NCBI GenBank assembly: GCA_900473185.1
Contig: UCKU01000018.1
Coordinates: 112,076 to 176,075, forward strand
Direction of reading: 5' to 3'
Length of the DNA: 64,000 nucleotides
Source: Hyphomicrobiales bacterium
Lineage (GTDB): Bacteria > Pseudomonadota > Alphaproteobacteria > Rhizobiales > Rhizobiaceae
Position numbers and translations under genes: made by a program. Numbering within the stretch: position 1 is the stretch's first letter; each line of letters opens with the position of its first letter. Below the pieces are notes generated by a model, which ran no database searches, was not told the origin of the DNA, and saw only the letters and a program-made list of their open reading frames with translations. Of the stretch, positions 1-7,080 are shown one piece after another.

Positions 1-274
1 CATCGATGCTCATGCCGGGCAAGGCTCCGCTTCCATCGCCTTCCTGGACGATCCCGGTGAAAAGCGATTCCACCTTGATGTTGAACAGCTCGGCAATCTG
101 CATGAGGCGGCTGCCGGCGACGCGGTTCTGGCCCTTCTCGTATTTCTGGATCTGCTGGAACGACACGCCGATCTTGTCGGCGACCGCGGTCTGGCTCAAG
201 CCGCGCGCAATCCGCAGCTGGCGGATATTGATGCCGACCTGCACGTCGGCGGCTTCCGGATCTTTCTGTTTCAC
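1..274 (-). CDS. XRE-family helix-turn-helix regulator, 3' end cut by window edge
   Basis: The leftward frame starts at a GTG with a GAAGGAAA ribosome site about 8 bases upstream and stays open to the window edge, giving 91 residues. Residues 13-68 form a classic HTH_3 fold: NIRQLRIARGLSQ, then a recognition helix region VSFQQIQKYEKG, then RLMQIAELFNI. This is the form common in rhizobial Cro/CI-like regulators that bind DNA as dimers. It lies just downstream, in the same direction, of the prophage clamp gene and behind a terminator, so it is probably transcribed on its own. It could be a prophage repressor or Cro-type switch, but a host regulator outside the prophage cannot be excluded because the left end of the element is not visible. 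Family call is secure; the role is inferred. Confidence 0.85.
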   Translation of the reverse strand, partial: MKQKDPEAADVQVGINIRQLRIARGLSQTAVADKIGVSFQQIQKYEKGQNRVAGSRLMQIAELFNIKVESLFTGIVQEGDGSGALPGMSID

Positions 275-295
275 GGTGAGTTTCCTTCGTTGAAC

Positions 296-319
296 GAAAA
301 GGGCCGCATCAAGCGGCCC
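296..319 (-). terminator. Rho-independent terminator after the clamp gene
   Basis: A 7-bp GC stem (GGGCCGC / GCGGCCC) with a 5-base loop is followed on the leftward strand by TTTTCG. It lies 18 bases past the clamp-homologue stop codon and before the XRE gene. Confidence 0.8.
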
Positions 320-336
320 GGTTTGAGGTGAAGTGA

Positions 337-1521
337 TCAGCCGGCCGACGGCATAAGCACGCCGGTCCAGCCACCGATGGAGCCGGAGACGATTGCGGGT
401 GAGATGGCGTCAGCCATGCGGATCCGCATGTTGCGGCCGTCCGGACTTGCCGCATCGATTGCGGACTGCAGATTTTTTGCAGTGAAGCAGATCTCGAATT
501 CCTCACCCTGATATTCGCAGGCCATGCCGGTCGTGCCGCCGCCGAGATTGCCGTGCGCACTGATGATCAGCTGCTCGGCCGCGAACTTCAGGCGGACGAT
601 GCCCGCACCGGTGCATTCGACCATGGAAGCAACGCGCGCTGACATCTCGCCTGCAGCAATGCTCACCATCTTGTCCGGCTCGGCCGGGATGACGCGCTCA
701 TAGTCAGGGAAGGTGCCGTCGACCAGCTTCACGGTCACGGCGATATCGCGGAAGACAAAGACGGCAATCGTCGACGAGATCTCGACCTTGACCGGATCGG
801 CTCCGGCGTGGCCATCGAGAATGGAGGCAACGAACTTGGCGCCCTCGGTTGGCAGGATCGCACTGATCTCCGACTTCCCGGTCTGAACGTTGGTGTCCTG
901 GATATAAAGCCGGTGGCCGTCCGTCGTCACGAACCGCAGATGGCCGCGGTAACTGTGGATATAGACGCCATTGAGATAGTAGCGCGTCGGATCGGCAGAG
1001 ACGGCGTCGAGAGTGCCATCGATGGCATTCCAGAGAACCGCGCTGCCAATCTTGAAACGCTGAACCTTGTCGCCTTCGACCGGGCGAATAGGCTCGGGAA
1101 AGTCGTCGGTCGTCATGGCGTCGAGCACGAATCGGCTGCTGGCAAGTTGGACAGCGCACTTGTTGACCACGAAGCGGTCGCCCTCGGTACTGCCATCCTC
1201 CGGAAGTAGCTCGAGGATGGCATTGGGACTTGGCGTGCCCTTCCTCATGAGCTTCAGAAGCGAGGCCGCCGGCAGGGCGGCCGAGAACCGGGCGTCGACA
1301 TCGGCCGAGATCGATGTCTCCGCCTGGATGTCGCCGTTCGTCGCGGTCAGCGTCATCCCGCCTGACTCCGATGCGATGCGGATATGGTTGAGGATTGTGT
1401 TGGGATGCTTGCCGCTGCACAGCTTGGCGAGCAGAGCGACACACTCGGTCAGCTCGGCGCGATCGGCGAGGGCAGAGGGATTTTCGGCGGTGAAAAGCTT
1501 TACGACATTCTCGGATTGCAT
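337..1521 (-). CDS. DNA polymerase III beta sliding clamp homologue, prophage-encoded
   Basis: This 394-residue protein has the length and layout of the three-domain beta clamp (DnaN), the ring that tethers DNA polymerase III to DNA. The most telling stretch is the family hallmark GTFPDYERVIP about two thirds of the way along. Others are the FVTTDGHRLY segment and the LPTEGAKFVASIL region of the second domain. The ATG at 1521 is preferred over an in-frame ATG at 1545 because AGGAGAGA precedes it and the upstream terminator overlaps the longer start. It sits among small prophage early genes, so it is probably a phage copy that takes over or supplements the host clamp. The C-terminal end (GVLMPSAG) differs from the usual host ending MPMRL/MPLR. 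The family is clear; its role in phage replication is inferred. Confidence 0.88.
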   Translation of the reverse strand: MQSENVVKLFTAENPSALADRAELTECVALLAKLCSGKHPNTILNHIRIASESGGMTLTATNGDIQAETSISADVDARFSAALPAASLLKLMRKGTPSPNAILELLPEDGSTEGDRFVVNKCAVQLASSRFVLDAMTTDDFPEPIRPVEGDKVQRFKIGSAVLWNAIDGTLDAVSADPTRYYLNGVYIHSYRGHLRFVTTDGHRLYIQDTNVQTGKSEISAILPTEGAKFVASILDGHAGADPVKVEISSTIAVFVFRDIAVTVKLVDGTFPDYERVIPAEPDKMVSIAAGEMSARVASMVECTGAGIVRLKFAAEQLIISAHGNLGGGTTGMACEYQGEEFEICFTAKNLQSAIDAASPDGRNMRIRMADAISPAIVSGSIGGWTGVLMPSAG

Positions 1522-1544
1522 GCTGTCTCTCCTGAGGTTGGACA

Positions 1545-1566
1545 TAAAAAAACCGCCTGTCGGCGG
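1545..1566 (-). terminator. Terminator after the methylase-like gene
   Basis: On the leftward strand CCGCC-GACA-GGCGG is followed by seven T residues. It lies 13 bases past the stop of the methylase-like gene and upstream of the clamp gene, so the clamp gene probably has its own promoter or relies on readthrough. Confidence 0.78.
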
Positions 1567-1578
1567 CGGGCTAATCGG

Positions 1579-2364
1579 TCAGAGACCGAAATCGAAAAGG
1601 GGTAGGCCTGTCGTCTGCCGCGGTGGCGACTTGACGATCTCAGGCGGTGGTGGTTCTGGCTGGGGCACCTCGATCGTGCGTTCCTGCAGCTGCCGATCGG
1701 CGGCGAGGCGGCTGGACCACAGCCCCATGATGTGGGCAGGGGTGAACCAGTCTTCGCGGAAATCGAGGCGCAGCGTGTCGCCGACAATGACCTGCGCCGG
1801 TATATGCATCAGCGAGAACTGGACGTAAGCCATGTGCACGGCGCGTGGGTCGATATCGACGGCAACCACATGAAGGTGCTGCTGGTAGTTGATGCGGGCA
1901 TCCTTCAGCGTCTCGGCAAGAGCAATGATCGTGGCGCCCGCGCCAACTGCTGGCTCATGCGCAGTGATGTAGCCGCGCTCCTCGATAAGCTTCCGGGTGT
2001 CGTCGCCGATGGTCGTCTTCGCCATTGCCTGGCAGAGAGCGTACGGCGTGAAGAATTGCCCGCGCGCCCTATTGTGCAGCTCGAGCTCGTGGAAGGTGGA
2101 GCCGAGTACGTCCGATGGAGCTTTCTCAAGCGCCATGATCACCTCGCCCATGATCTTCGGGAAGGTCTCGAAAACCTCATGCTCGTACCGGCTTGCAATC
2201 TCCATGTAGCGCGCCTCCCGCTTTTCCCGCTGCCGGATGTCCATCGCGTTGCTTAAGGAGATGGCCGCGCACTCGCACCAATCCGAGAATACGGTATAGA
2301 TGTCATGCCGATATCGACAGGACTCGAAGAGCTTTACGATGCTCTTAAGGTGAGAACCGGTCAT
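1579..2364 (-). CDS. N6-adenine DNA methylase-like protein lacking the NPPY motif
   Basis: The 261-residue protein carries HsdM-type features: GQFFTP at residues 102-107, a motif I equivalent HEPAVGAG at 136-143 that would bind S-adenosylmethionine, and the acidic end of the second strand (VAVDIDP) at 168-174. Where N6-adenine methylases have the catalytic NPPF/Y loop, this protein reads HIMGLWSSRL (211-220), so methyl transfer is doubtful. It may bind cofactor or DNA only, or be an anti-restriction decoy. The C-terminal 40 residues are proline rich. The ATG at 2364 has AAGG upstream; the longer frame to 2514 would run into the divergent gene. It is followed by a terminator. Similar shortened methylases are common in prophages of Rhizobiales, from memory. 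Confidence 0.8.
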   Translation of the reverse strand: MTGSHLKSIVKLFESCRYRHDIYTVFSDWCECAAISLSNAMDIRQREKREARYMEIASRYEHEVFETFPKIMGEVIMALEKAPSDVLGSTFHELELHNRARGQFFTPYALCQAMAKTTIGDDTRKLIEERGYITAHEPAVGAGATIIALAETLKDARINYQQHLHVVAVDIDPRAVHMAYVQFSLMHIPAQVIVGDTLRLDFREDWFTPAHIMGLWSSRLAADRQLQERTIEVPQPEPPPPEIVKSPPRQTTGLPLFDFGL

Positions 2365-2385
2365 AGATTTACCTTGGGAGGGATG

Positions 2386-2724
2386 ATGACAGAGTTGGGC
2401 CACACAAAAGTGGTGCGGAAAGGTGGGACGGCTCGATACTACAAGGAGGAGAGCGGAGCGGGCGTTACGATCGAGGGCTTTCCTGCGAAGCTCACTTATT
2501 TCCCGCGCATGCACATCAAATTTTCTCTGCCAGTTCCTGGGGGAACTACCGATGTGAGACTTGTCATCGGCGCGGAAGACTTTGAGATGATTGCCGACGC
2601 TATGATGAAAACTAACGGTGAGGCAGCAACACGTGCCTTCGCACGCGCGGTTTTCTTTTCGGCAAAGTCCAAAGAAGTGGAGCGAAGTCTATATCCGGGC
2701 CGTGGCAGGAAGAAAAAGGCTTGA
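2386..2724 (+). CDS. Hypothetical protein, divergent from the methylase
   Basis: An open frame of 112 residues reads rightward from tandem ATG codons at 2383 and 2386, directly behind GGGAGGG. The second ATG gives a slightly better ribosome spacing. The protein is basic at both ends (KVVRKGG near the start, GRGRKKKA at the end), with a central amphipathic beta-rich part and no membrane segment. I do not recognise a family. Only about 20 bases separate its start from the divergently read methylase start, so promoter elements of one gene must overlap the beginning of the other. An earlier in-frame ATG at 2305 would overlap the methylase coding region and is less likely. Confidence 0.55.
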   Translation: MTELGHTKVVRKGGTARYYKEESGAGVTIEGFPAKLTYFPRMHIKFSLPVPGGTTDVRLVIGAEDFEMIADAMMKTNGEAATRAFARAVFFSAKSKEVERSLYPGRGRKKKA

Positions 2725-2728
2725 TCTA

Positions 2729-3034
2729 TTAGCTCCAACCCTCAGCCAACGCGATCGCCTTCTTCGTCCGATCGACGGCAGTCTCGACAGGGCTGATATA
2801 TTCCGGGACGCCTGAAAGGCGTCGGTTCTTAAACTCCTGTTCGAGCAGCGTGAGATTTTCTCGAAGCGCCGTTAGGATCTCGCTACGCCCTCGCAGCATC
2901 CGAACGACTGAACGGGCATCCTCGGCATGGTTAAACTTCGCCACTGGCCGCTTGAGATCCACGATGCCGAGGTTGTCAGCGAAGATGACCTTGGGCAGGC
3001 TATCGGCCTGAGCCCATGGAAACGGGGTGCGCAT
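2729..3034 (-). CDS. Hypothetical prophage protein, helical
   Basis: The 101-residue leftward frame starts at an ATG behind GGCGGAGC. The start reads MRTPFPWAQADSLPKVIF. The rest is strongly helical, with a heptad-like stretch around residues 45-75 (leucines and charged residues alternating), which suggests a short coiled coil. It converges with the gene ending at 2724; only 4 bases lie between the two stop codons. No family is recognised. The compact size, helical character and position in the early block fit a small phage accessory protein, but no function can be assigned. Confidence 0.6.
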   Translation of the reverse strand: MRTPFPWAQADSLPKVIFADNLGIVDLKRPVAKFNHAEDARSVVRMLRGRSEILTALRENLTLLEQEFKNRRLSGVPEYISPVETAVDRTKKAIALAEGWS

Positions 3035-3203
3035 TGGTTTGCTCCGCCTAGAAGGTGGTGACGACAAGATCGGTTCGCGATCTCGAACTAATTTTGGTGA
3101 GTAATCCGCCGACGTTCATGATGCTGCACGATCTTGCGTGCAACCTATTGCTTGCAGCCAGCGGTTATGTCAGACACTTGCCAAATACAACTTCGGTACT
3201 TAA

Positions 3204-3722
3204 ATGAGTCTCGATCTAGAATTTGGCACTTGTGACCCTCCGGGAAGGCCTGTGGGCGACGTTGAAAAGAAGTTTAGACCTTCAACAGTTCAAGTATTGA
3301 GCGATGCCACCGCTGAATCGCTTCGGCAATATCTCAATGCTGCGTACGATATTCTCGTACCAACCGCCATGCATGCGCGCTGCGCGGTTCTGTGGTTGGT
3401 TGATGAAAAAGGAGCGATTTGGTTCGCTGCCGAGGAGATTGTGAACGTAAATACAGGGGAGTTTGTTGCGGTCCGCTCCAAGGCGAACTTCGGCAAGATT
3501 GAGGGAACCGAGAAGCTCGGCCATCCAGCATTGTTGGCAGGTGCCAACAAAAATGCCAGAATTGGGGGGGAAATTCTCTTCGATAGGAAGCACAACAGGT
3601 GGGTTATCAACAATTCATCAGGGCGGTATGGCATCCGTCCGGGCCAGAAAACAGAACATTTGGTCGCTGTTGGCAAAAGGTTTAACGAATTCGGGATTAA
3701 TCTGGAAGTGCAGCCAGAATAA
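3204..3722 (+). CDS. Hypothetical protein with an INNxSGxY-type module, AT-richer cassette gene 1
   Basis: This 172-residue rightward frame breaks the leftward early block and is visibly AT-richer than its neighbours. The N-terminal half has an aromatic beta-rich segment (VLWLVDEKGAIWFAAEEIV). The C-terminal half contains GHPALLAG, then GGEILFD, then INNSSGRYG at about residues 134-142, then TEHLVAVGKRFNEFG. This order (small-residue loop, GEI strand, INN-SG-Y, then a helix) resembles a module that I recall in assorted bacterial proteins of unknown role; I cannot name a characterised family. It is followed 21 bases later by a second gene with the same direction and base composition, so both probably arrived together as a moron cassette. 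A role in lysogen fitness or defence is speculation. Confidence 0.65.
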   Translation: MSLDLEFGTCDPPGRPVGDVEKKFRPSTVQVLSDATAESLRQYLNAAYDILVPTAMHARCAVLWLVDEKGAIWFAAEEIVNVNTGEFVAVRSKANFGKIEGTEKLGHPALLAGANKNARIGGEILFDRKHNRWVINNSSGRYGIRPGQKTEHLVAVGKRFNEFGINLEVQPE

Positions 3723-3743
3723 GCTCCCTCAAGAAAGAGAGAA

Positions 3744-4409
3744 ATGTTTGCTTTAGGTGCGCTAACACCCTCTGATCTTGCCGAACTCCGCGACGCGTTA
3801 GGCTCGCCGGATGTGCAGAATGATGTCGTCAAAGCAGTGCGATCATTTCTAACTGCGCATCCCATCGACGGCGGGGCGGATGACGATCAGGTGTTTATGG
3901 TCGGCAGACGTCTAGCCAATGCAGGGATGTGGGATCAAATCTCCGCCACTAAGCTAGCTGCCGGCCTTCGACAGGTATCTATTTCGAGTATTAAGCTTTT
4001 CCTTGAAACGGTTCCCCAGTACCAAGCCGCGGTAGTCCGCAGCACCGAACATTTGCCTGCCATGGCTTTTGCACCGGTGACGCTACCGGCACGGCCCCTT
4101 CTTTCAACACCGCCGGTCACAGCTATCGCTGTGCCAGATCCGATCGTGTCTAAGCATCACCGCAAACTCGCAGCAAGAATTATGGCGAAACGTATCCAGT
4201 ATCAGGCCGATCATGGTCTGATACTCGAGCCAGTAAAAATTGAAGACGGACCTGGCCAGTATTTCGTCGTTACGCAAGGGAAAAAGCACCGAAAAGGAGG
4301 TCGCAGCGGGGAGGTGGTCATGGTAGTTGGCACAACCGCGTCCGCGCCTTATGGTGTTAGCGATGGTCCGAAGAAAAAGAAGCTCTCACCTTCAGGCAAG
4401 TTTCGGTAG
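3744..4409 (+). CDS. Hypothetical protein, AT-richer cassette gene 2
   Basis: A 221-residue protein starts 21 bases after the preceding cassette gene; GAAAGAGAGAA precedes the ATG. Residues 1-85 are helical (a start such as LTPSDLAELRDALGS and a later KLAAGLRQVSI), a middle section is proline rich with hydrophobic residues (around 105-130), and the C-terminus is very basic, with GKKHRKGG and a KKKK run. The mix of a helical head, flexible middle and basic tail suggests a protein that contacts nucleic acid or membranes, but no family is recognised. Its base composition matches the gene before it and not the surrounding prophage genes, which supports joint acquisition. Confidence 0.6.
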   Translation: MFALGALTPSDLAELRDALGSPDVQNDVVKAVRSFLTAHPIDGGADDDQVFMVGRRLANAGMWDQISATKLAAGLRQVSISSIKLFLETVPQYQAAVVRSTEHLPAMAFAPVTLPARPLLSTPPVTAIAVPDPIVSKHHRKLAARIMAKRIQYQADHGLILEPVKIEDGPGQYFVVTQGKKHRKGGRSGEVVMVVGTTASAPYGVSDGPKKKKLSPSGKFR

Positions 4410-4629
4410 TCAACTGCGCTCCGAGTGATTTCCAACGATCCCTCACTCCTGGATAGGCCCGATATCGACACGGCTTGGTTCCTGATCGTTCACAAGATTG
4501 CGCAGTAGCGCCACTATCTGTGAGGGCGGGGAGAGAATTGGACCCCTTAGATATTGATTGAGAAGCTGGCCTCCAGCGTCCGACACTCTTGCCTAGATCT
4601 CCAAGAGCGGTTTCAGGAGCAATGTTTTC

Positions 4630-4773
4630 ATGTCGGACGGCAATCAAGGTCCTGGTTGGTGGTTCACTTGGGTCGGCCATTATGACACCAACGTCGGGAT
4701 GGCTCGCTTTCTCGCTGTGCCTATCGCGTTCATCCTCGTCTTCGGAACGCTCATGTGGTCTATTCTTCCCTGA
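4630..4773 (+). CDS. Small single-pass membrane protein, 47 residues
   Basis: The frame starts at an ATG 11 bases after AGGAGC and ends TGA, giving 47 residues. Residues 8-17 are tryptophan and aromatic rich (GPGWWFTWVG) and residues 26-45 form one hydrophobic helix (FLAVPIAFILVFGTLMW). An N-terminal soluble tail and a C-terminal membrane anchor fit many tiny phage membrane proteins. No family is recognised. It follows a 220-base stretch without a convincing gene after the AT-richer cassette, and may belong to the same insertion. Confidence rests on the ribosome site and the clean hydrophobic segment only. Confidence 0.45.
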   Translation: MSDGNQGPGWWFTWVGHYDTNVGMARFLAVPIAFILVFGTLMWSILP

Positions 4774-4871
4774 GCTCACAGACTCATTGCCTTCCGCATT
4801 TGATGAGGGTGCAGGGAGGTCGTGACGGCGCGAAGACGATCAATGGTATTTTGGGTGACGCGGGACAGCGC

Positions 4872-5195
4872 TCACTGGATATGCTCCTCATAGCCAGTCT
4901 CGGACACCCACAATCCCTCTTCCGTGCGAACGGTAATGAGGGTGTATGTCTCAGGCGGCTTGGGGTCCCCTTCGATGCGGTGCACATCGCTGATGAAGCC
5001 GGAGAGGCCCGCACGGGCAACGCCGAGGGCGGGCTTACGGCCATCGTCACCCTGCATCTCGGCATTGCGCATGACCCAATGCAGGATGCCGCCGATCATC
5101 TCGGCTGCAAGCTTCTCGACATTCTCATGCTCGCGGCCGGCGGCGAACTGGCGCACAAAGCCATCCACGCCCGCGGCGCGTTCTCTGGTGATCAT
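4872..5195 (-). CDS. Hypothetical early protein, 107 residues
   Basis: The leftward frame begins at an ATG behind GAGGAAAT and follows the 32-residue membrane protein by 16 bases. The protein is mixed alpha/beta and acidic at the end. It starts MITRERAAGVDGFVRQFAAG, has a helical EKLAAEMIGGILHWVMRNAE part, then a beta-rich end (TYTLITVRTEEGLWVSE). No membrane segment and no known motif are seen. It is the last gene of a chain of closely packed leftward genes (6331 down to 4872) and probably shares their transcript. Function unknown. Confidence 0.6.
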   Translation of the reverse strand: MITRERAAGVDGFVRQFAAGREHENVEKLAAEMIGGILHWVMRNAEMQGDDGRKPALGVARAGLSGFISDVHRIEGDPKPPETYTLITVRTEEGLWVSETGYEEHIQ

Positions 5196-5211
5196 TCTCG
5201 GATTTCCTCGA

Positions 5212-5310
5212 TCAGTGGGTAATGGTGGCAAGTACCGGCGCCCAGGTGCAGACGGCGGCAATGAAGTAGGTGATCGCCACAAGGGCGCAGATGTCCTTGA
5301 AACTCAGCAT
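5212..5310 (-). CDS. Tiny membrane protein, 32 residues
   Basis: An ATG sits 8 bases after the stop of the preceding gene, behind GAGGGCACC, and the frame ends in TGA 16 bases before the next start. Almost the whole chain from residue 8 to 30 is hydrophobic (ALVAITYFIAAVCTWAPVLA), so it is a single membrane helix with a short charged N-terminus (MLSFKD). Packing between two leftward genes without room for anything else supports translation. Function unknown. Confidence 0.55.
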   Translation of the reverse strand: MLSFKDICALVAITYFIAAVCTWAPVLATITH

Positions 5311-5317
5311 GGTGCCC

Positions 5318-5710
5318 TCACTCGATGAAGTCGGTCAGCTGCTGCTGGACGATGGCAACCGTAATAACGAACGCCATACGGTCGGATGGATCTTCGACGT
5401 CGAGATTGTGGTCGGCGTTGCGCAGCGCGTCGCGCCACCTCAGAAGCGGTGCATTGATCGCGTCCAACACGGCGCGGGCTGCATCCTTATCCGCGAAGTC
5501 GCCGATGGCGTGCGCAAGGAAGAAACCCCGCTCGTCGATATAGCGACCGTACAAGGTCCAGAACGCCTTCCACGATTGCTCCGGGTGAAGCTTGTATCGG
5601 TGCAGGCGCACCAACTCGTTGAATTCGGCCTCGTCGACATAGGACGTCACGTTGCCGTCAACAGAGATGCAGGGCCGGATCTCAAGATATCTGAACGCCA
5701 TTTTGGTCAT
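5318..5710 (-). CDS. Hypothetical early protein, 130 residues
   Basis: The ATG at 5710 is preceded by GAAAGGATCC, a good ribosome site. The 130-residue protein is soluble, acidic and mainly helical with tryptophan-rich positions (EQSWKAFWTLYGRYIDERG near residues 44-62) and ends in a helix VAIVQQQLTDFIE. It starts 12 bases after the stop of the gene upstream and is followed 7 bases later by the tiny membrane protein, so it belongs to the leftward early transcript. I do not recognise a family. It could also be an internal regulator or a host-takeover protein, as is common for phage early genes. Confidence 0.65.
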   Translation of the reverse strand: MTKMAFRYLEIRPCISVDGNVTSYVDEAEFNELVRLHRYKLHPEQSWKAFWTLYGRYIDERGFFLAHAIGDFADKDAARAVLDAINAPLLRWRDALRNADHNLDVEDPSDRMAFVITVAIVQQQLTDFIE

Positions 5711-5722
5711 GGCTGGATCCTT

Positions 5723-5986
5723 TCAGGGAAGGGGTGACGAGCGCCGCCCCACAGAGAGATTGAACCTCGCAGCGCGCAGCGCGGATTGTGTGAGAAGCAC
5801 GCGCATAGCGGTGCTGATCCTGCCGCGCGCGAGATAGGCGCGGATCGTCGCCAGCTCGGCGATGGAGCGAAACGCTGCAGTGATATGCAGGGCGGGCGAC
5901 GTCATTTCGTCGGTGAGGTACCAAGACGGGAAACGCCGCTCGATTGCGGCTTTGCGCCGTTGGGCGGGTGAAAGCTTGGATTTCAT
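5723..5986 (-). CDS. Hypothetical early protein, 87 residues, basic
   Basis: The ATG at 5986 follows AAGAGGCCCTT. The 87-residue protein starts MKSKLSPAQRRKAAIERRFP, so the N-terminal 20 residues are strongly basic, and it continues as two amphipathic helices with many alanines and arginines. The net charge is high and positive, which fits a small nucleic-acid-binding protein, but no helix-turn-helix or zinc motif is visible. It lies in the leftward early chain, 12 bases before the next gene and about 90 bases after the gene upstream. No family is recognised. Confidence 0.55.
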   Translation of the reverse strand: MKSKLSPAQRRKAAIERRFPSWYLTDEMTSPALHITAAFRSIAELATIRAYLARGRISTAMRVLLTQSALRAARFNLSVGRRSSPLP

Positions 5987-6076
5987 AAGGGCCTCTTGGG
6001 ATGTCGCCAGAAGGCCGCACGCTCGGGACGGGGGAAGCGTGCGGCCGCGCAAGCGACATCGGGGGATTGCTTGCGC

Positions 6077-6331
6077 TCACCGACCGGCGGAGGGGGTAAC
6101 CGGTTCGGCGATTGGAAATTCGTTTTTGAGGGCGAGGTAGGAACGGGCCAGCTGGTAGCGGCAATCCTCATTGCAAAGCCATGCGCGGTGCATGGCGGCG
6201 CGCAGCTCGTTCGCCGTCCAGTTTTCGTATTGGGCCTTTTCGCCAGCGGCAAAACCCGGATCAAGACTGGCCGTAAGGGCGTGGTAGGCGGCGATTTCGT
6301 CCGGTGTCAGAATTTCGACCCACCTAGACAT
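6077..6331 (-). CDS. Hypothetical early protein, 84 residues
   Basis: The start ATG at 6331 overlaps the end of the preceding 55-residue gene by 8 bases, with GAGGCGCGC as ribosome site, so the two are translationally coupled. It begins MSRWVEILTPDEIAAYHAL and continues helical, with a tryptophan-cysteine patch (MHRAWLCNEDCRYQ) near residues 48-61. A longer reading to 6529 would be arginine-rich, low-complexity sequence antisense to real coding, so the shorter form is chosen. No family is recognised, but the compact size and coupling are typical for phage early genes. Confidence 0.6.
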   Translation of the reverse strand: MSRWVEILTPDEIAAYHALTASLDPGFAAGEKAQYENWTANELRAAMHRAWLCNEDCRYQLARSYLALKNEFPIAEPVTPSAGR

Positions 6332-6491
6332 TGCGCGCCTCAATGACGCGGGCGCTGGCGATGCGGTCGCGCAACAGTGCGGCCTTGGCAAGATATGCCG
6401 CCAGTTCGTCGGCGGCCTCGCGCTGCTGGCGCTGGCGGGCTGTCTCCCAGTCGGCGGGCATGCGCATGCGTGTCGAGTGTTGGCTCGGCAT
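6324..6491 (-). CDS. Small helical protein, 55 residues
   Basis: An ATG with GAGGTAATCCC upstream opens a 55-residue frame. The protein starts MPSQHSTRMRMPADWE and then is one long charged helix rich in alanine, glutamine and arginine (heptad-like, about residues 15-50). Its stop overlaps the start of the next leftward gene. It follows a terminator hairpin at 6517-6540, so a promoter for this gene chain is expected between the two. Possibly a coiled-coil partner or DNA-binding accessory; function unknown. Confidence 0.55.
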   Translation of the reverse strand: MPSQHSTRMRMPADWETARQRQQREAADELAAYLAKAALLRDRIASARVIEARNV

Positions 6492-6516
6492 GGGATTACC
6501 TCACGATGAAACGCAA

Positions 6517-6540
6517 AAGCCCGGCACAATGGCCGGGCTT
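6517..6540 (-). terminator. Terminator after the DUF1640-like gene
   Basis: A perfect 9-bp stem (AAGCCCGGC / GCCGGGCTT) with a 6-base loop is followed on the leftward strand by TTTTGCG. It lies 27 bases past the stop of the gene at 6568. Confidence 0.82.
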
Positions 6541-6567
6541 GCAGGGCGATGATGGGGTGAGAGGTGA

Positions 6568-6804
6568 CTAGGCCAGCTTGATGATGATGGCGAGCGCACC
6601 AACGCCCGCAACCATGATGCCGCCTAGTCGAGTGGTCAGCCGCAGCGTCAGCGTGTCGAGCGCTGCGGCAAGATCTGTCTTTGTGACGAGCTCGGCCATG
6701 ATGAAATCCCTTGCGGCTTCCGCGTGAGCTTCCGCCATTTCCGGTTTCACGCCAGCATCTCGCAGGCGCTTTGCATAGCCGAGTGTATCAAATGCGATTG
6801 CCAT
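6568..6804 (-). CDS. DUF1640-like coiled-coil protein with C-terminal membrane helix
   Basis: The 78-residue protein starts MAIAFDTLGYAKRLRDAGV, continues with a helix containing EAHAEAARDFIMAELVTK, and ends with a single membrane segment (GIMVAGVGALAIIIKLA). This layout matches the bacterial DUF1640 family, short coiled-coil proteins anchored by a C-terminal helix, which are common in proteobacterial genomes and phages; their job is unknown. An ATG 12 bases upstream is a possible alternative start, and a much longer reading to 7017 has low-complexity sequence. A terminator follows, so it ends a transcript. Confidence 0.7.
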   Translation of the reverse strand: MAIAFDTLGYAKRLRDAGVKPEMAEAHAEAARDFIMAELVTKTDLAAALDTLTLRLTTRLGGIMVAGVGALAIIIKLA

Positions 6805-7080
6805 TGGAAATTCCATGTTTCGAAAGAGGGGCGAGCCTTTTACCGTCATGCTCGGGACAGGGCGGACCTTTACCGCCATACGCGCTCGTGAAGCACTCAC
6901 TGGCCTTGAGGGGTCGCTAACTTGCGCGGTGGGCGTGCGAACCCCCGGCTTCTTTATCTCTCGCCCGGCGACGAGACCCCATGCGGCTTGGCGGATGGTG
7001 AGGCCAGCCCCGTCCATGGGATTGCCGGAGATTCGACTGTGCAGCCTTCGCTTCGGTCGAAGCTCCGATTTCTGGATTGA

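Noticed and set aside
4357..4779. A 140-residue leftward frame after the AT-richer cassette
   Set aside because: It overlaps the end of the 221-residue gene and the 47-residue membrane gene, and its sequence is low-complexity and charged without family features.
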